A DNA stretch of 64,000 bases. It comes from Mesorhizobium loti (GTDB lineage: Bacteria; Pseudomonadota; Alphaproteobacteria; Rhizobiales; Rhizobiaceae). The notes beneath the pieces were generated by a model. The model was not told the DNA's origin, did not search any database, and saw only the letters and a list, made by a program, of their open reading frames with translations. Location of the stretch: NCBI GenBank assembly GCA_014189435.1, contig CP050293.1:1741001-1805000 (forward strand), in the 5' to 3' direction. Positions 38,461 to 47,989 of this stretch are shown here, piece after piece (position 1 is the stretch's first letter; every line of letters begins with the position of its first letter). A program made the position numbers and the translations under genes.

Positions 38461-40380
38461 ATGGCCCTTACCAATACTGGTAGTGAGGCAGAACCCGTCG
38501 AACAATCGAGCCATTCGGAAGTCGAACAGCACAGCACCAAGGTTCTGATGCTAGGCGCGCTCGGTGTGGTCTATGGGGATATCGGCACCAGTCCGATCTA
38601 CGCCTTTCGCGAGGCGCTGGTGGCGTCGTCGGGCGGCAATGTCGCCCAGCGCGGCGATATTCTCGGCGTGCTGTCTCTGATCATCTGGTCGCTGACGATC
38701 ATCGTCACCATCAAATATATCATGTTCGTGCTGCGCGCCGACAACCGCGGCGAGGGCGGCGTGCTGTCGCTGATGGCGCTGGCGCGCGGCAGTTTCCCGA
38801 AGCGCTCGGCGCTGATGCTCGGTATCGGCATCGTCGGGGCATCGCTGTTCTTCGGTGACGCCGTCATCACGCCGGCGATTTCGGTGCTGTCGGCGGTTGA
38901 GGGCATGAACGTCGTCACGCCGACCTTCCAGCCCTATGTCGTGCCGCTGACGCTGGTCATCCTGGCCATGGTGTTCGCGGTGCAGCGCTTTGGCACGGGC
39001 GGGGTGGGATTGGTGTTCGGCCCGGTGACTGCGGTATGGTTCCTGGCCATTGGCCTCTCCGGTCTCAACCACATCATCGCCGATCCCGAAATCCTGTGGG
39101 CGGTGAGCCCGCACTACATCGTCGCCTTCCTGATCAATTCGCCCGACGTCGCTTTCGTGACCATCGGCGCCATCTTCCTCGCCGTCACCGGCGCAGAAGC
39201 ACTTTATGCCGATCTCGGCCATTTCGGCCGCAAGCCGATCGTGCTGGCCTGGCTGGCGATCGTGTTTCCCTGCCTGCTGCTCAATTATGCCGGGCAGGGC
39301 GCCTTCGTGCTGGCCAAGAACGGCGTCGTCGGCCATCCGTTCTTCGAGATGAACGAAGGCTGGACGCTGATCCCGATGGTCGTGCTGGCAACGGCTGCCA
39401 CGGTCATCGCCAGCCAGGCGGTGATATCAGGCGCCTTCTCGCTGACCAGGCAGGCGGTGCAGCTCAACATGCTGCCGCGCCTCGAAATCCTGCACACGTC
39501 GGAGAAACAGTCCGGCCAGATCTACATGCCGCGCGTCAATCTCCTGTTGGCGCTGGTGGTGATGATGCTGGTGGTCGGCTTCGGCGAGTCCAGCAGGCTG
39601 GCGTCGGCCTACGGCATCTCGGTGACCGGCAACATGCTGGTGACGACGGTGCTGCTCTATGTCGTCATGACGCGCATCTGGAAATGGCAGCTGTGGCTGG
39701 CGGTCTCGCTGACGGCGCTGTTCGGCTTCATCGACGTCGGCTTCTTTGCCTCCAACATCGTCAAGGTGTTCGAGGGCGGCTGGGCATCGCTGGCCGTGGC
39801 CTTCACCATCGTGCTGGCCATGTGGACCTGGGTGCGCGGCAGCCGCTATCTGTTCGACAAGACCCGCCGCAACGAGATCCCGCTCGATTTCCTTGCCGGC
39901 AATCTGTTGAAGAAGAAACCGCAGCTGGTGTCCGGCACCGCCGTGTTCCTGACCAGCGATCCCTTGAGCGCCCCAACCGCGCTGATGCACAGCCTGAAGC
40001 ACTACAAGGTGCTGCATGAACAGAACGTCATCCTTTCGGTGGTGACCGCGCCGCAGCCGGTGGTGCCCGACAGCGACCGGGTCAAGATGGAGACGGTCAA
40101 CGAGCTGTTCATGCGGGTGACGCTGACCTTCGGCTATATGGAACAGCCCAACATCCCGCGCGCGCTGGCGATCTGCCGCAAGCAGGGCTGGAAATTCGAC
40201 ATCATGACGACCTCGTTCTTCCTGTCGCGGCGTTCGCTCAAGGCCTCGCCCAATTCCGGCATGCCGGTGTGGCAGGATCGGTTGTTCATCGGCCTGGCGC
40301 GCACGGCGGCCGACGCGACGGAGTATTTCCAGATCCCGACCGGACGCGTCGTCGAGATCGGCACGCAGGTGGCCATCTGA
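38461..40380 (+). CDS. kup: Potassium transporter Kup
   Basis: Proton-coupled low-affinity potassium uptake protein, 639 residues, with twelve membrane segments and a cytoplasmic C-terminal part (about 480-639). The hallmark GVVYGDIGTSPIYAF is near residue 35, followed by RADNRGEGGVLSL and GDAVITPAISVLSA. ATG 38461 follows a weak binding site; three codons upstream is an alternative. Rhizobia often carry several kup copies. Confidence 0.95.
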   Translation: MALTNTGSEAEPVEQSSHSEVEQHSTKVLMLGALGVVYGDIGTSPIYAFREALVASSGGNVAQRGDILGVLSLIIWSLTIIVTIKYIMFVLRADNRGEGGVLSLMALARGSFPKRSALMLGIGIVGASLFFGDAVITPAISVLSAVEGMNVVTPTFQPYVVPLTLVILAMVFAVQRFGTGGVGLVFGPVTAVWFLAIGLSGLNHIIADPEILWAVSPHYIVAFLINSPDVAFVTIGAIFLAVTGAEALYADLGHFGRKPIVLAWLAIVFPCLLLNYAGQGAFVLAKNGVVGHPFFEMNEGWTLIPMVVLATAATVIASQAVISGAFSLTRQAVQLNMLPRLEILHTSEKQSGQIYMPRVNLLLALVVMMLVVGFGESSRLASAYGISVTGNMLVTTVLLYVVMTRIWKWQLWLAVSLTALFGFIDVGFFASNIVKVFEGGWASLAVAFTIVLAMWTWVRGSRYLFDKTRRNEIPLDFLAGNLLKKKPQLVSGTAVFLTSDPLSAPTALMHSLKHYKVLHEQNVILSVVTAPQPVVPDSDRVKMETVNELFMRVTLTFGYMEQPNIPRALAICRKQGWKFDIMTTSFFLSRRSLKASPNSGMPVWQDRLFIGLARTAADATEYFQIPTGRVVEIGTQVAI

Positions 40381-40413
40381 GTTTCTTGCCGATGAACGGC
40401 TGAGGAGGCGGGC

Positions 40414-41451
40414 ATGAGCGGCGAATTGGTGCTTGTTACCGGCGGCTCCGGCTTCCTCGGCGCTCATTGCATTCTCGAACTGCTGAAGGCCGGCTACCGC
40501 GTCCGCACGACCGTTCGCTCAGCCAAGCGTGAAGCCGATGTTCTGGCTATGCTAAAGGCTGGCGGCGCCGAGCCCGGGGCGGCTCTTTCGTTTGCCGTCG
40601 CCGATCTGACGGCCGATGCCGGCTGGCCGGATGCCGTTGCCGGCTGCGACTATGTCCTTCACGTGGCCTCGCCGTTTCCGCCTGGCGTGCCGAAACATGA
40701 GGATGATCTGATCGTCCCAGCCCGTGAAGGCGCGCTGCGGGTTTTGCGGGCGGCGCGGGCCGCCGGCGTCAAACGCGTCGTCCTGACGTCATCCTTCGCC
40801 GCGATCGGTTATGGCAAGCTGCCGCTGGGCGGCCAGCCGCTCACCGAGGAGAGTTGGACCGATCCGGCCGGCAAGGTCAGCGCCTACGTGAAGTCGAAGA
40901 CTTTGGCCGAACGTGCCGCCTGGGATTTCATTGCCGAGGGCGGCCCGCTGGAGCTCGCGGTCGTCAATCCGGTGGGGATATTTGGACCGGTTCTTGGCTC
41001 GGACCATTCGACCTCCACCGAATTTGTCCAGCGTATGTTGAACGGTGCGATGCCCGGGCTGCCGCGACTGTCCTTCGGCGTGGTCGACGCGCGCGACGTG
41101 GCGGACCTGCATGTGCGTGCCATGACCAATCCCGCCGCCAAGGGCGAGCGGTTCCTGGCCGTCGCCGGCGATTTCATGACGATGCGGGAGGTCGCCCAGA
41201 CTTTGAAAACGCGATTGGGCGATACGGCGGCGCGCATCTCGACCAGGCAGCTTCCCGATTGGCTGGTGCGGATCGTGGGCTTGTTCGATGGGGAAGCCGC
41301 ACAGCTCGCGCCAGAACTGGGTAAAGTCAAGAATGCCACCAGCGCCAAGGCGGTGCGCATGCTCGGCTGGGCGCCGCGATCACGCGAGGATGCGCTGGTT
41401 GCCACCGGCGAAAGCCTGATCCGGCTCGGGCTGCTCAAGACATCGAAATAA
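40414..41451 (+). CDS. NAD(P)-dependent extended SDR, dihydroflavonol-reductase-like
   Basis: A 345-residue Rossmann-fold oxidoreductase of the extended SDR type, with the nucleotide motif VTGGSGFLGAH at residues 8-18, and the segment HVASPFPPG typical of the dihydroflavonol/aldehyde reductase group. The active-site triad appears altered: YVKSKTLAER supplies Tyr and Lys. The substrate is unknown; homologs reduce aldehydes. It begins 33 bases after kup. Confidence 0.88.
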   Translation: MSGELVLVTGGSGFLGAHCILELLKAGYRVRTTVRSAKREADVLAMLKAGGAEPGAALSFAVADLTADAGWPDAVAGCDYVLHVASPFPPGVPKHEDDLIVPAREGALRVLRAARAAGVKRVVLTSSFAAIGYGKLPLGGQPLTEESWTDPAGKVSAYVKSKTLAERAAWDFIAEGGPLELAVVNPVGIFGPVLGSDHSTSTEFVQRMLNGAMPGLPRLSFGVVDARDVADLHVRAMTNPAAKGERFLAVAGDFMTMREVAQTLKTRLGDTAARISTRQLPDWLVRIVGLFDGEAAQLAPELGKVKNATSAKAVRMLGWAPRSREDALVATGESLIRLGLLKTSK

Positions 41452-41455
41452 CGAT

Positions 41456-41484
41456 GCCGAAAGCCGGGTATCCCGGCTTCCGGC
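41456..41484. terminator. Hairpin between convergent reductase genes
   Basis: aagccggg (41461-41468) pairs with cccggctt (41472-41479) around a three-base loop, extended by gccg and cggc. There is no T-run on either side, so it may act as an mRNA end or simply as a stem. Confidence 0.45.
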
Positions 41485-41495
41485 ACCGCTGGCCC

Positions 41496-42389
41496 TCAAC
41501 CGGCCAGGGCAGCTCTGTTCGCCTCGAGGAACTGCTTCAGCGTTTTTGACTTCCGGCCGGAAAGCGTCTCGACCGCGTCCGTCACCATGGCGATGCGGCC
41601 GGCGCGCGTGTTGGCGTCAAACGACACGATGATGCGGGCGAAGTCCTCGGGAACGCCGGCCGCCTTCACGCCTTCGGTCAAGGCCTCATCCGAAACCGGC
41701 ACGACATTGAGTGGCTTGCCGGTGACCTCACTTACCAGCGAGGCAATCTCGGCCACGGTATAGGCCTGCGGGCCGGTCAACGTGTAGGTCTTGCTTTCGT
41801 TTGAAGCGGTAGCGAGGCCGGCGGCGATCGCGGCCGCCATGTCGTCGCGCGCGCCGTGGGCAATGCGGCCGTCGCCGGCGGACGTGTACCAGTGTCCCGA
41901 GGCGATGGCCTGCGGCAATGCCATGAACAGATTCTCCTGGTACCAGCCATTGCGGAAGATGGTGTAGGCAATGCCGCTTGCCTTGATCGCCTGCTCTGAG
42001 CCGTAGTGATCATTGGCAAACAGTATCGGCGAAACCGGTTCCGGATTCGGCATCGAGGTGTAGAGCAGGTGCGAAACGCCGGTCTTCTTCGCGGCCGCAA
42101 CCGCGTTCTCGTGCTGCTTCAGGCGCTTGCCGTGATGCAGGTCGATCTCGCCGGTCGAGATGATCAGCACCCTGTCGGCGCCCTTGAATGCGGCCTCTAA
42201 CGATACGGTGTCGTCGAAGTCGGCGGTCCTGATGGTGACGCCGCGCGCCGCCAGGTCGGCGAGGTTTTCCGGATTGCGGGTGGTGGCGATGATCCGCTGG
42301 GGCGGAACCTCGAGTGAGTCCAGCAGGTGGTTGATGACGCTACGGCCGAGTTGGCCGGAAGCGCCGGTGACGAGAAGGGTTTCGGTCAT
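41496..42389 (-). CDS. NmrA-like NAD(P)-binding oxidoreductase (QorB type)
   Basis: A 297-residue atypical SDR of the NmrA/QorB group, starting TETLLVTGASGQLGRSVI, with NAD(P) motif TGASGQLG. QorB proteins are NADPH:quinone oxidoreductases; the catalytic Tyr-x-x-x-Lys of classical SDRs is absent. It is divergent from an HxlR regulator with a shared upstream region of 135 bases, the common qorB-qorR layout. Confidence 0.88.
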   Translation of the reverse strand: MTETLLVTGASGQLGRSVINHLLDSLEVPPQRIIATTRNPENLADLAARGVTIRTADFDDTVSLEAAFKGADRVLIISTGEIDLHHGKRLKQHENAVAAAKKTGVSHLLYTSMPNPEPVSPILFANDHYGSEQAIKASGIAYTIFRNGWYQENLFMALPQAIASGHWYTSAGDGRIAHGARDDMAAAIAAGLATASNESKTYTLTGPQAYTVAEIASLVSEVTGKPLNVVPVSDEALTEGVKAAGVPEDFARIIVSFDANTRAGRIAMVTDAVETLSGRKSKTLKQFLEANRAALAG

Positions 42390-42431
42390 GGAGGATCCTG
42401 ACGTTGCGCCGGAAGCGCGGTTCGAGTGTCA

Positions 42432-42446
42432 GTCTCAAAAAGAGAC
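42432..42446. promoter_or_regulatory. Candidate HxlR operator
   Basis: gtctc-aaaaa-gagac at 42432-42446 is a perfect inverted repeat in the divergent promoter region between the QorB-type and HxlR genes. HxlR regulators bind such palindromes as dimers. Confidence 0.45.
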
Positions 42447-42524
42447 CAGCACTAAAATAGGAATTGACCTCTTGCCGTAAAGAAGGCAGTTTTTCGGGAG
42501 GTAGGCACACGCAGGGAACCAGCG

Positions 42525-42935
42525 GTGGACAGCAAGATCGTCAATCTGAGATCGAAGATGGAGGTCTACAAGGCGATCTCCGGCGGCGGCAATTTTGCCA
42601 ATTGTCCGGTCCGTGATGTCATCCAGGGGGTGAGCGGCAAATGGAGCTCGCTGCTGATGATGGCGCTGGCCGAGCAGCCATACCGCTTCGGCGAGTTGCG
42701 GCGGCTGGTACCCGACATTTCACAGCGCATGCTGACGCAGACGCTCTACGATCTGCAGCGCGACGGCTATGTGCATCGCGAAGTGTTCCCGACCAAGCCG
42801 CCGAGCGTCGAATACAGCCTGACCGATCTCGGACATTCGATGTTCGGCGCCTTGCATCAGCTGATCCTGTGGGCCGAACTCAACCATGACGCCGTGCGCG
42901 ACGCGCGCGCCGGCTTTGATGCCGCTCAAGGGTGA
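42525..42935 (+). CDS. HxlR-family transcriptional regulator
   Basis: A 136-residue winged-helix regulator. The N-terminal cysteine is in NFANCPVRDVI (Cys27), the position used for redox or electrophile sensing in QorR/YodB-type members. The HTH covers about residues 39-105 (YRFGELRRLVPDISQRML). Translation starts at GTG 42525 (or ATG 42558). It is divergent from a QorB-type reductase, suggesting it responds to quinones or similar compounds. Confidence 0.9.
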   Translation: MDSKIVNLRSKMEVYKAISGGGNFANCPVRDVIQGVSGKWSSLLMMALAEQPYRFGELRRLVPDISQRMLTQTLYDLQRDGYVHREVFPTKPPSVEYSLTDLGHSMFGALHQLILWAELNHDAVRDARAGFDAAQG

Positions 42936-42997
42936 GCCGGTCCGTGAGCCGGAAAAAGCCCGGAGCCGCAACTTGATTTCGTCCGGCCGCTGAAGGA

Positions 42998-44284
42998 TTG
43001 TCCCGGCCATTCGGCTTTGGGGGCATTGGCATTTCCTACGACATCGCAATTGCAGGCGCCGGGCCGGCGGGGCTGGCCATGGCGCTCTATCTCAAGCGTG
43101 CCGGCCATCGGGTCACCGTCTTCGAGCGCTTCGACGAGCCGAAGCCGGTCGGCTCTGGGCTGATCCTGCAGCCGACCGGGCTGACGGTCCTGGCCGATCT
43201 TGGTCTGCTCGACGACATACTGACGCTGGGCAGCCGCATCGATCGCCTGCACGGCGCCGACGCCCGCAGCGGCCGCACCGTGCTCGATGTCCGCTACGAT
43301 GCGCAACGCGGTGGCCGCTTCGGCCTGGCGGTGCACCGGGCGGCCCTGTTCGGCGTGCTTTTCCGCGCTGCGCAACGCGAGGCGATCGCTATCGGGACCG
43401 GGGTTGAAGTCGAGGCGCTGGAGACGGGCGAACGGACGACGCTGATCTGTGGCAACGGACGAAGGGTGGGGCCGTTCGACCTGGTCGTCGACGCCAGCGG
43501 TTCGCGCTCGAAACTGCGACGCAGCGCAAGTGCTCCAGGCGAGCCACAACCGCTCACCTATGGCGCGTTCTGGGCCTCGCTCGGCTGGCGCGGCGAAGGT
43601 TTTGACGAGCATGCGCTGCTGCAACGCTACGACAGAGCGAGCGTGATGATCGGCGTGCTGCCGATCGGCAGGCCGGAGCCGGGCGCTGAAAAGATGGCGG
43701 CATTCTTCTGGAGCCTGAAGCCGTCGGATGCCGACGAGGTGCGCGCCCGGGGTCTCGACGCCTGGAAGGAGAGAGTGGTCCGGCTGTGGCCCGAGAGCGA
43801 AGCGTACACCAGCCAGATCGACAGTTTCGACCAGCTCTCGCTGGCGCGCTATGGCCACCATACGATGAAGCTTCCGGTTGGGCGGCGGCTGGCTATCATC
43901 GGCGACGCGGCACACTCGACCAGCCCGCAGCTCGGGCAAGGGGCCAATATGGCGCTGCTCGACGCCGCCGCGCTCAGCCATGCGCTGGCACGCGCGGCGA
44001 GTGTTGAGGCCGCCCTTGAAGCCTATGCGAAGGCGCGGCGCTGGCATGTCCGCATCTTCCAGGCGCTGTCGCTGGCATTCACGCCTTTCTACCAGTCGGA
44101 TTCGGTGGCTTTGCCCTTCATCCGCGACAGGCTGGTGGCGACGGTGGCAAAAATCCCGCCGGCGCCGCAATTCCTTGCCTCGATGGTGGCCGGAACCGTT
44201 ATCGATCCGTTCAAGCGGATTGGACTTAAGGAAACGCGGTGGAATTTCGGACAAAATCCGGGTCATGATACGACCGCATCCTAG
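42998..44284 (+). CDS. FAD-dependent aromatic monooxygenase
   Basis: A 428-residue group A flavoprotein hydroxylase. The FAD-binding GAGPAGLAMALYLKRAG lies near residue 20, the DG-type motif VVDASGSRSKLR near residue 165, and the GD motif IIGDAAHSTSPQLGQGANM near residue 300. Family members hydroxylate phenolic rings or similar compounds with NAD(P)H and oxygen; the substrate here is unknown. The first codon is TTG or GTG in a region without a strong binding site; the exact N-terminus is uncertain. Confidence 0.88.
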   Translation: MSRPFGFGGIGISYDIAIAGAGPAGLAMALYLKRAGHRVTVFERFDEPKPVGSGLILQPTGLTVLADLGLLDDILTLGSRIDRLHGADARSGRTVLDVRYDAQRGGRFGLAVHRAALFGVLFRAAQREAIAIGTGVEVEALETGERTTLICGNGRRVGPFDLVVDASGSRSKLRRSASAPGEPQPLTYGAFWASLGWRGEGFDEHALLQRYDRASVMIGVLPIGRPEPGAEKMAAFFWSLKPSDADEVRARGLDAWKERVVRLWPESEAYTSQIDSFDQLSLARYGHHTMKLPVGRRLAIIGDAAHSTSPQLGQGANMALLDAAALSHALARAASVEAALEAYAKARRWHVRIFQALSLAFTPFYQSDSVALPFIRDRLVATVAKIPPAPQFLASMVAGTVIDPFKRIGLKETRWNFGQNPGHDTTAS

Positions 44285-44309
44285 AGTTTTTCGCCTCAGA
44301 CCGATCCGC

Positions 44310-47132
44310 ATGAACACTGTCATGTCCAAAGTCCGAAAATCGCGAGGCCTGATGCAGGTCGTTGCGTTTGTCCTGGCCACGTCGGTCGTGGTGTTGCCCT
44401 TGCCGATGGCGCAAGCCCAGACGCCAGGCCAGGCCGGTCAGCAGGCTCCAGCAGGCAGTGAAGAGGCGCTGAAGGCCCGGATCGACGCGGCTTACAAGCT
44501 GATGATGGAGGTGGGGCGCTTCGACGACGGTTATGCGCAATTGCGGGCAGCGCTGCTCGATGCCGCCAGAAGCCACCTCTATGATTTTACGGTCGAGAGT
44601 TACTCGAACGCCGGTGCGACGTTCCTCAACAACCAGATTCTCGACAACGCCGAGGAGATTTTTGCCGAAGGCCTGAAAACCAGGGCGATGCAGCAGGATG
44701 TCGCCAAGCGCGCCGATTTCTATCTCAACTACGCGATGCTGAAGCAGGCCGAGAAAGACTACCAGGGCTTCGTTTCCATGTGCGCTACGGCAACCAATCT
44801 TTACGCCCATTACCATGGCACGGAATCCCCGGAACTCATGTATGCCAACGATGTGCTGGCGACAGGGATCGCCGCATTCGGTCAAATCGCTGCGGCGATC
44901 AATGTTGACCAGCGCAATCTGGAGATTGCGGAGCGGGTGCTTGGTCAGGATGATCGCTTCACCTGGAAACTGCAGAACAATCTGGCCGATATGCTGCGCC
45001 AGATGGGCGCGCCAACCCGCGCCTTGCAGTATGATCTGAACGTGATTGAGAAGCGCATCGGCTACTACGGGCCAAATCATTTCAATGTTCTGGTCAGCGC
45101 CAACAACACGGCTCAGGACTATCTCGACCTCGCCAAGTACGACGAGGCCTTGCGCTATTTCCAGCAGGACCGGGACATTGCCGTCGTTCTCAAGCAGGAA
45201 GGCAATTTGGTCGAGCAGGCCGATGCATGGCTGCTCTACACCAGGGCGCTCTCTGGTGCACAGCCGCTCGACGCGCCGACGCTCGCACGCTTGCTGCCGC
45301 TGACCAACGATGCGAGTTATCCCGAGATATTGGCGATCAAGATCGCCAACCTGCTCGCCGCGCATTTCGCCGCCATGGGCGATACCGAAAACAGCATGAA
45401 CCAACTCGATCGGGCCTATAGCATCGCCGGATCGACATACGGCTCGGTGCACCCGCTGACCTTTGCCGCGCGGCAGGCTATGGCCAACCTCAAGGCGAAG
45501 TCGAATCCCGAGGCCGCAGCCGCCGATTTTGCGGCTCTCAACGACGACATGTTGCGTTGGAATTGGTTCCAGGTGAGCACGGCCGCCAACCCGGTCGTCG
45601 CTGAAGCCAGCCGGGCCTTGGCCGATGACATGCTCTACGACTATGCGCAGCTGGCAAAAAACAACGCAACGGCAGTGCCGGCATTCGCTGAAGCGGTGCG
45701 CCGCTGGCCGACGCTCGAAAACGACAAGCGGGATCAGTTGCGCAGACTGTTGCGTTTGATCGATCCGAACGACATGGAGACACGGCATTTGATCCAGGCC
45801 GGGATACGGCTGTCCCTGGCCTACCAGGAGGCTGCTTCCAGTGGCGACAGTGCCGACGATCCAGGTGCCATGCAGCCCGACCAGGCTCAGGCGGCGTACG
45901 AAAAGGCGATCACGAGAGTCACGACCAGATATAGTTTCGGACAGAGCGCTGTGGACAAACCGCTGCCATCCGCCGGCACGCTGCTGAAGCCCAACGAGGC
46001 GCTCGTCGACTATTTCATCACCCGCAAGTGGCAGGCGGACCGCGAGAGCGCCGATCCGCTGGAAGACGAGCGCCTCTATGCGATCGTCACGCGCAAGGAT
46101 CAGCAGCCGAGCCTCTATGATCTCGGCGATCCGCGCCGACTGATCCCGGCTGCTCATGAAACGCGCATGGCGAACCTTAGATCGACCCGTTCCGCGCAGG
46201 AGCGTGGCGCTGTGACTTTGGTCGATCTGAACGCCACGTTCACCGGGCTCTATGCAGGTCTCATCGCACCCCTGGAGCCGTCGCTTCGCGGCGCCGACAC
46301 GCTTTTCGTGGTGCCGGACGGCAAACTGTTCTCGGTGCCGTTTCCCTTGCTGCAGGACGGCACGGGCGCGTCGCTTGATGACCGCTTCCTGGTGCGCATG
46401 CTGACGCGGCCGGAATCGTTGTTGAACGCCGGCGTCGATCAGAGCTTTCCCAAGACCGGCAAGGCCTTGCTGGCCGGCGGCCTGGATTATGCGCGCGGCA
46501 CGGAAAAGGGCGCCGAGCCGCTGCCGGGCACCCGCAAGGAGGTCGACGCGATCGCGTCGATCCTGCGCGGGGACCAATATTCGGTCGAGATGCTTACCGG
46601 AACGGCGGCCGGTGAAAGGGCGCTGCGCAAGGACATGGAGCAGGCGACGGTTGCGCATCTGGCCACGCACGGCGCCTATCGCGACGAGAAAGAGGGCGGC
46701 GTTGGCGCCGTCAATGCGCTGTGGCAGAGCGAGGTGGTGCTGTCGCGGTCGGGAAACCGGCAATCGATGAAGCGCGATGATGATGACGGCCGGCTCTATG
46801 GCATGGAGCTGATGATGTGGGACCTGTCGAACCTCGACCTGCTTGTGCTGTCCGCCTGCGAGACGGCCCGTGGCCAGGAGACATTCGTCGGCGGTTTGCG
46901 CGGCCTGCCGACGGCAATCAACATCGCCGGTGCGAAGCGCTCGCTGCTGGCGCTATGGCCGGTGGACGACGCCGGAACCGCTGCCTTCATGGTCAGCTTC
47001 TACGGGTATCTTGCCGCCGGGCAGACCTATCCGGAAGCGCTGCGCCAGGCCCGTCGCGATGCCCGCGACGGCAAGATATCCGGCGCGCAGGACCCGAGGG
47101 TCTGGGCCGCCTTCGTCATGTTCGAGAACTGA
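44310..47132 (+). CDS. Secreted TPR-CHAT domain protease-like protein
   Basis: A 940-residue exported protein. A signal peptide (about residues 1-40, ending AQAQTPG) is followed by tetratricopeptide repeats (about 50-500) and a C-terminal CHAT domain (about 620-940). CHAT is a caspase-like cysteine protease fold; its catalytic dyad is visible as His787 (LATHGAY) and Cys850 (LSACETARG). Start 44310 was chosen for the signal peptide. No gasdermin or CRISPR gene lies nearby; partner and target are unknown. Confidence 0.9.
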   Translation: MNTVMSKVRKSRGLMQVVAFVLATSVVVLPLPMAQAQTPGQAGQQAPAGSEEALKARIDAAYKLMMEVGRFDDGYAQLRAALLDAARSHLYDFTVESYSNAGATFLNNQILDNAEEIFAEGLKTRAMQQDVAKRADFYLNYAMLKQAEKDYQGFVSMCATATNLYAHYHGTESPELMYANDVLATGIAAFGQIAAAINVDQRNLEIAERVLGQDDRFTWKLQNNLADMLRQMGAPTRALQYDLNVIEKRIGYYGPNHFNVLVSANNTAQDYLDLAKYDEALRYFQQDRDIAVVLKQEGNLVEQADAWLLYTRALSGAQPLDAPTLARLLPLTNDASYPEILAIKIANLLAAHFAAMGDTENSMNQLDRAYSIAGSTYGSVHPLTFAARQAMANLKAKSNPEAAAADFAALNDDMLRWNWFQVSTAANPVVAEASRALADDMLYDYAQLAKNNATAVPAFAEAVRRWPTLENDKRDQLRRLLRLIDPNDMETRHLIQAGIRLSLAYQEAASSGDSADDPGAMQPDQAQAAYEKAITRVTTRYSFGQSAVDKPLPSAGTLLKPNEALVDYFITRKWQADRESADPLEDERLYAIVTRKDQQPSLYDLGDPRRLIPAAHETRMANLRSTRSAQERGAVTLVDLNATFTGLYAGLIAPLEPSLRGADTLFVVPDGKLFSVPFPLLQDGTGASLDDRFLVRMLTRPESLLNAGVDQSFPKTGKALLAGGLDYARGTEKGAEPLPGTRKEVDAIASILRGDQYSVEMLTGTAAGERALRKDMEQATVAHLATHGAYRDEKEGGVGAVNALWQSEVVLSRSGNRQSMKRDDDDGRLYGMELMMWDLSNLDLLVLSACETARGQETFVGGLRGLPTAINIAGAKRSLLALWPVDDAGTAAFMVSFYGYLAAGQTYPEALRQARRDARDGKISGAQDPRVWAAFVMFEN

Positions 47133-47168
47133 CGGTTGCGAGCGGACGCTTGCTGGTGATCGATCCGC

Positions 47169-47894
47169 TCAGGCGGATAGGGCTTGTACAAGCGGTTTGA
47201 CTGGATCGCTTCGGCCAATGAGGCTCGAAAGGTACGATCCCTTCGCTTCCAGGAAGGCATGCAGGCCTTGCGGGTAGTCCGGCGCCACGGCGTGCTTGAT
47301 CGACGGACGTTCACTCAACGCCTTGCGCCAGGCGCGGACGAGCGGTTTGCCGTCCAGGATGCCGAAATCACCGATCCGGTCGAAGGCGTCCAGATAGCGG
47401 AAGACCGGACCGTAAACGGCGTCGACCAGCGAAAAGTGCTTGCTGGCGAACCAGGGTCCGCCGGGCTCGTCCGCCAGTTGGGCTTCGAGACGATTGAACA
47501 TGGCTGACAGCGCGCTGGATTCGGCAAGGAAGCCGGCCTCGGCCGAGGCTGAATAGAACCGGCCGATGGCATTGAGGGTTGCCGAACCGAACTCGATCCA
47601 GGCGCGATGCCGGGCGCGGGCATAGGGGTCGGCAGGGTGGAGCGGGTTGGCCTGCGTCTCTTCGAGGAATTCGAGGATGACGGCCGATTCGAAGATCACC
47701 GTTTCCTCGCCATTTCGCTGCACGCGCAGCAGCGGCACCTTGCCGAGTGGCGAGATCGCCTTGAACCAATCCGGCTTGTTGGCGAGGTCGATATCGACGC
47801 GCTCGAACGGCACGCCCTTTTCGGCCAGTGAAATCGCGGCGCGCTGCACATAGGGGCAGAGATGATGGCTGACGAGAATGAGCTTGTGTTTCAT
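47169..47894 (-). CDS. Glutathione S-transferase family protein
   Basis: A 241-residue two-domain protein: thioredoxin-like N-terminal domain (1-80) with SHHLCPYVQRA around Cys13 and the glutathione-binding ESAVILEFLEE, then an all-helical C-terminal domain. The CPYVQR motif fits the omega-like/dehydroascorbate-reductase type with an active-site cysteine. ATG 47894 was chosen over the longer frame because it starts the domain. It is divergent from a MarR regulator over palindromic sites. Confidence 0.92.
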   Translation of the reverse strand: MKHKLILVSHHLCPYVQRAAISLAEKGVPFERVDIDLANKPDWFKAISPLGKVPLLRVQRNGEETVIFESAVILEFLEETQANPLHPADPYARARHRAWIEFGSATLNAIGRFYSASAEAGFLAESSALSAMFNRLEAQLADEPGGPWFASKHFSLVDAVYGPVFRYLDAFDRIGDFGILDGKPLVRAWRKALSERPSIKHAVAPDYPQGLHAFLEAKGSYLSSLIGRSDPVKPLVQALSA

Positions 47895-47911
47895 GGGGTT
47901 TTCCAAAGTTA

Positions 47912-47971
47912 ATGCAATTGCATCTATATAGATGCATGCGCACCGATCGTCAAGCTTGATGCATCTGCATC
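47912..47971. promoter_or_regulatory. MarR-type operators between the GST and MarR genes
   Basis: Three related dyads sit in the divergent promoter: atgcaattgcat (47912-47923), gcatctatatagatgc (47920-47935), both perfect palindromes, and gatgcatctgcatc (47958-47971). All contain gatgcat-like half sites. MarR dimers bind such 14-20 base palindromes, so the regulator probably controls the GST gene and itself. Confidence 0.65.
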
Positions 47972-47989
47972 TATTGCCTATGCTTGGCC

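Noticed and set aside
44226..46763. Open frame of 845 codons on the minus strand
   Set aside because: Antisense to the TPR-CHAT gene; no recognisable domain and composition typical of reverse frames.
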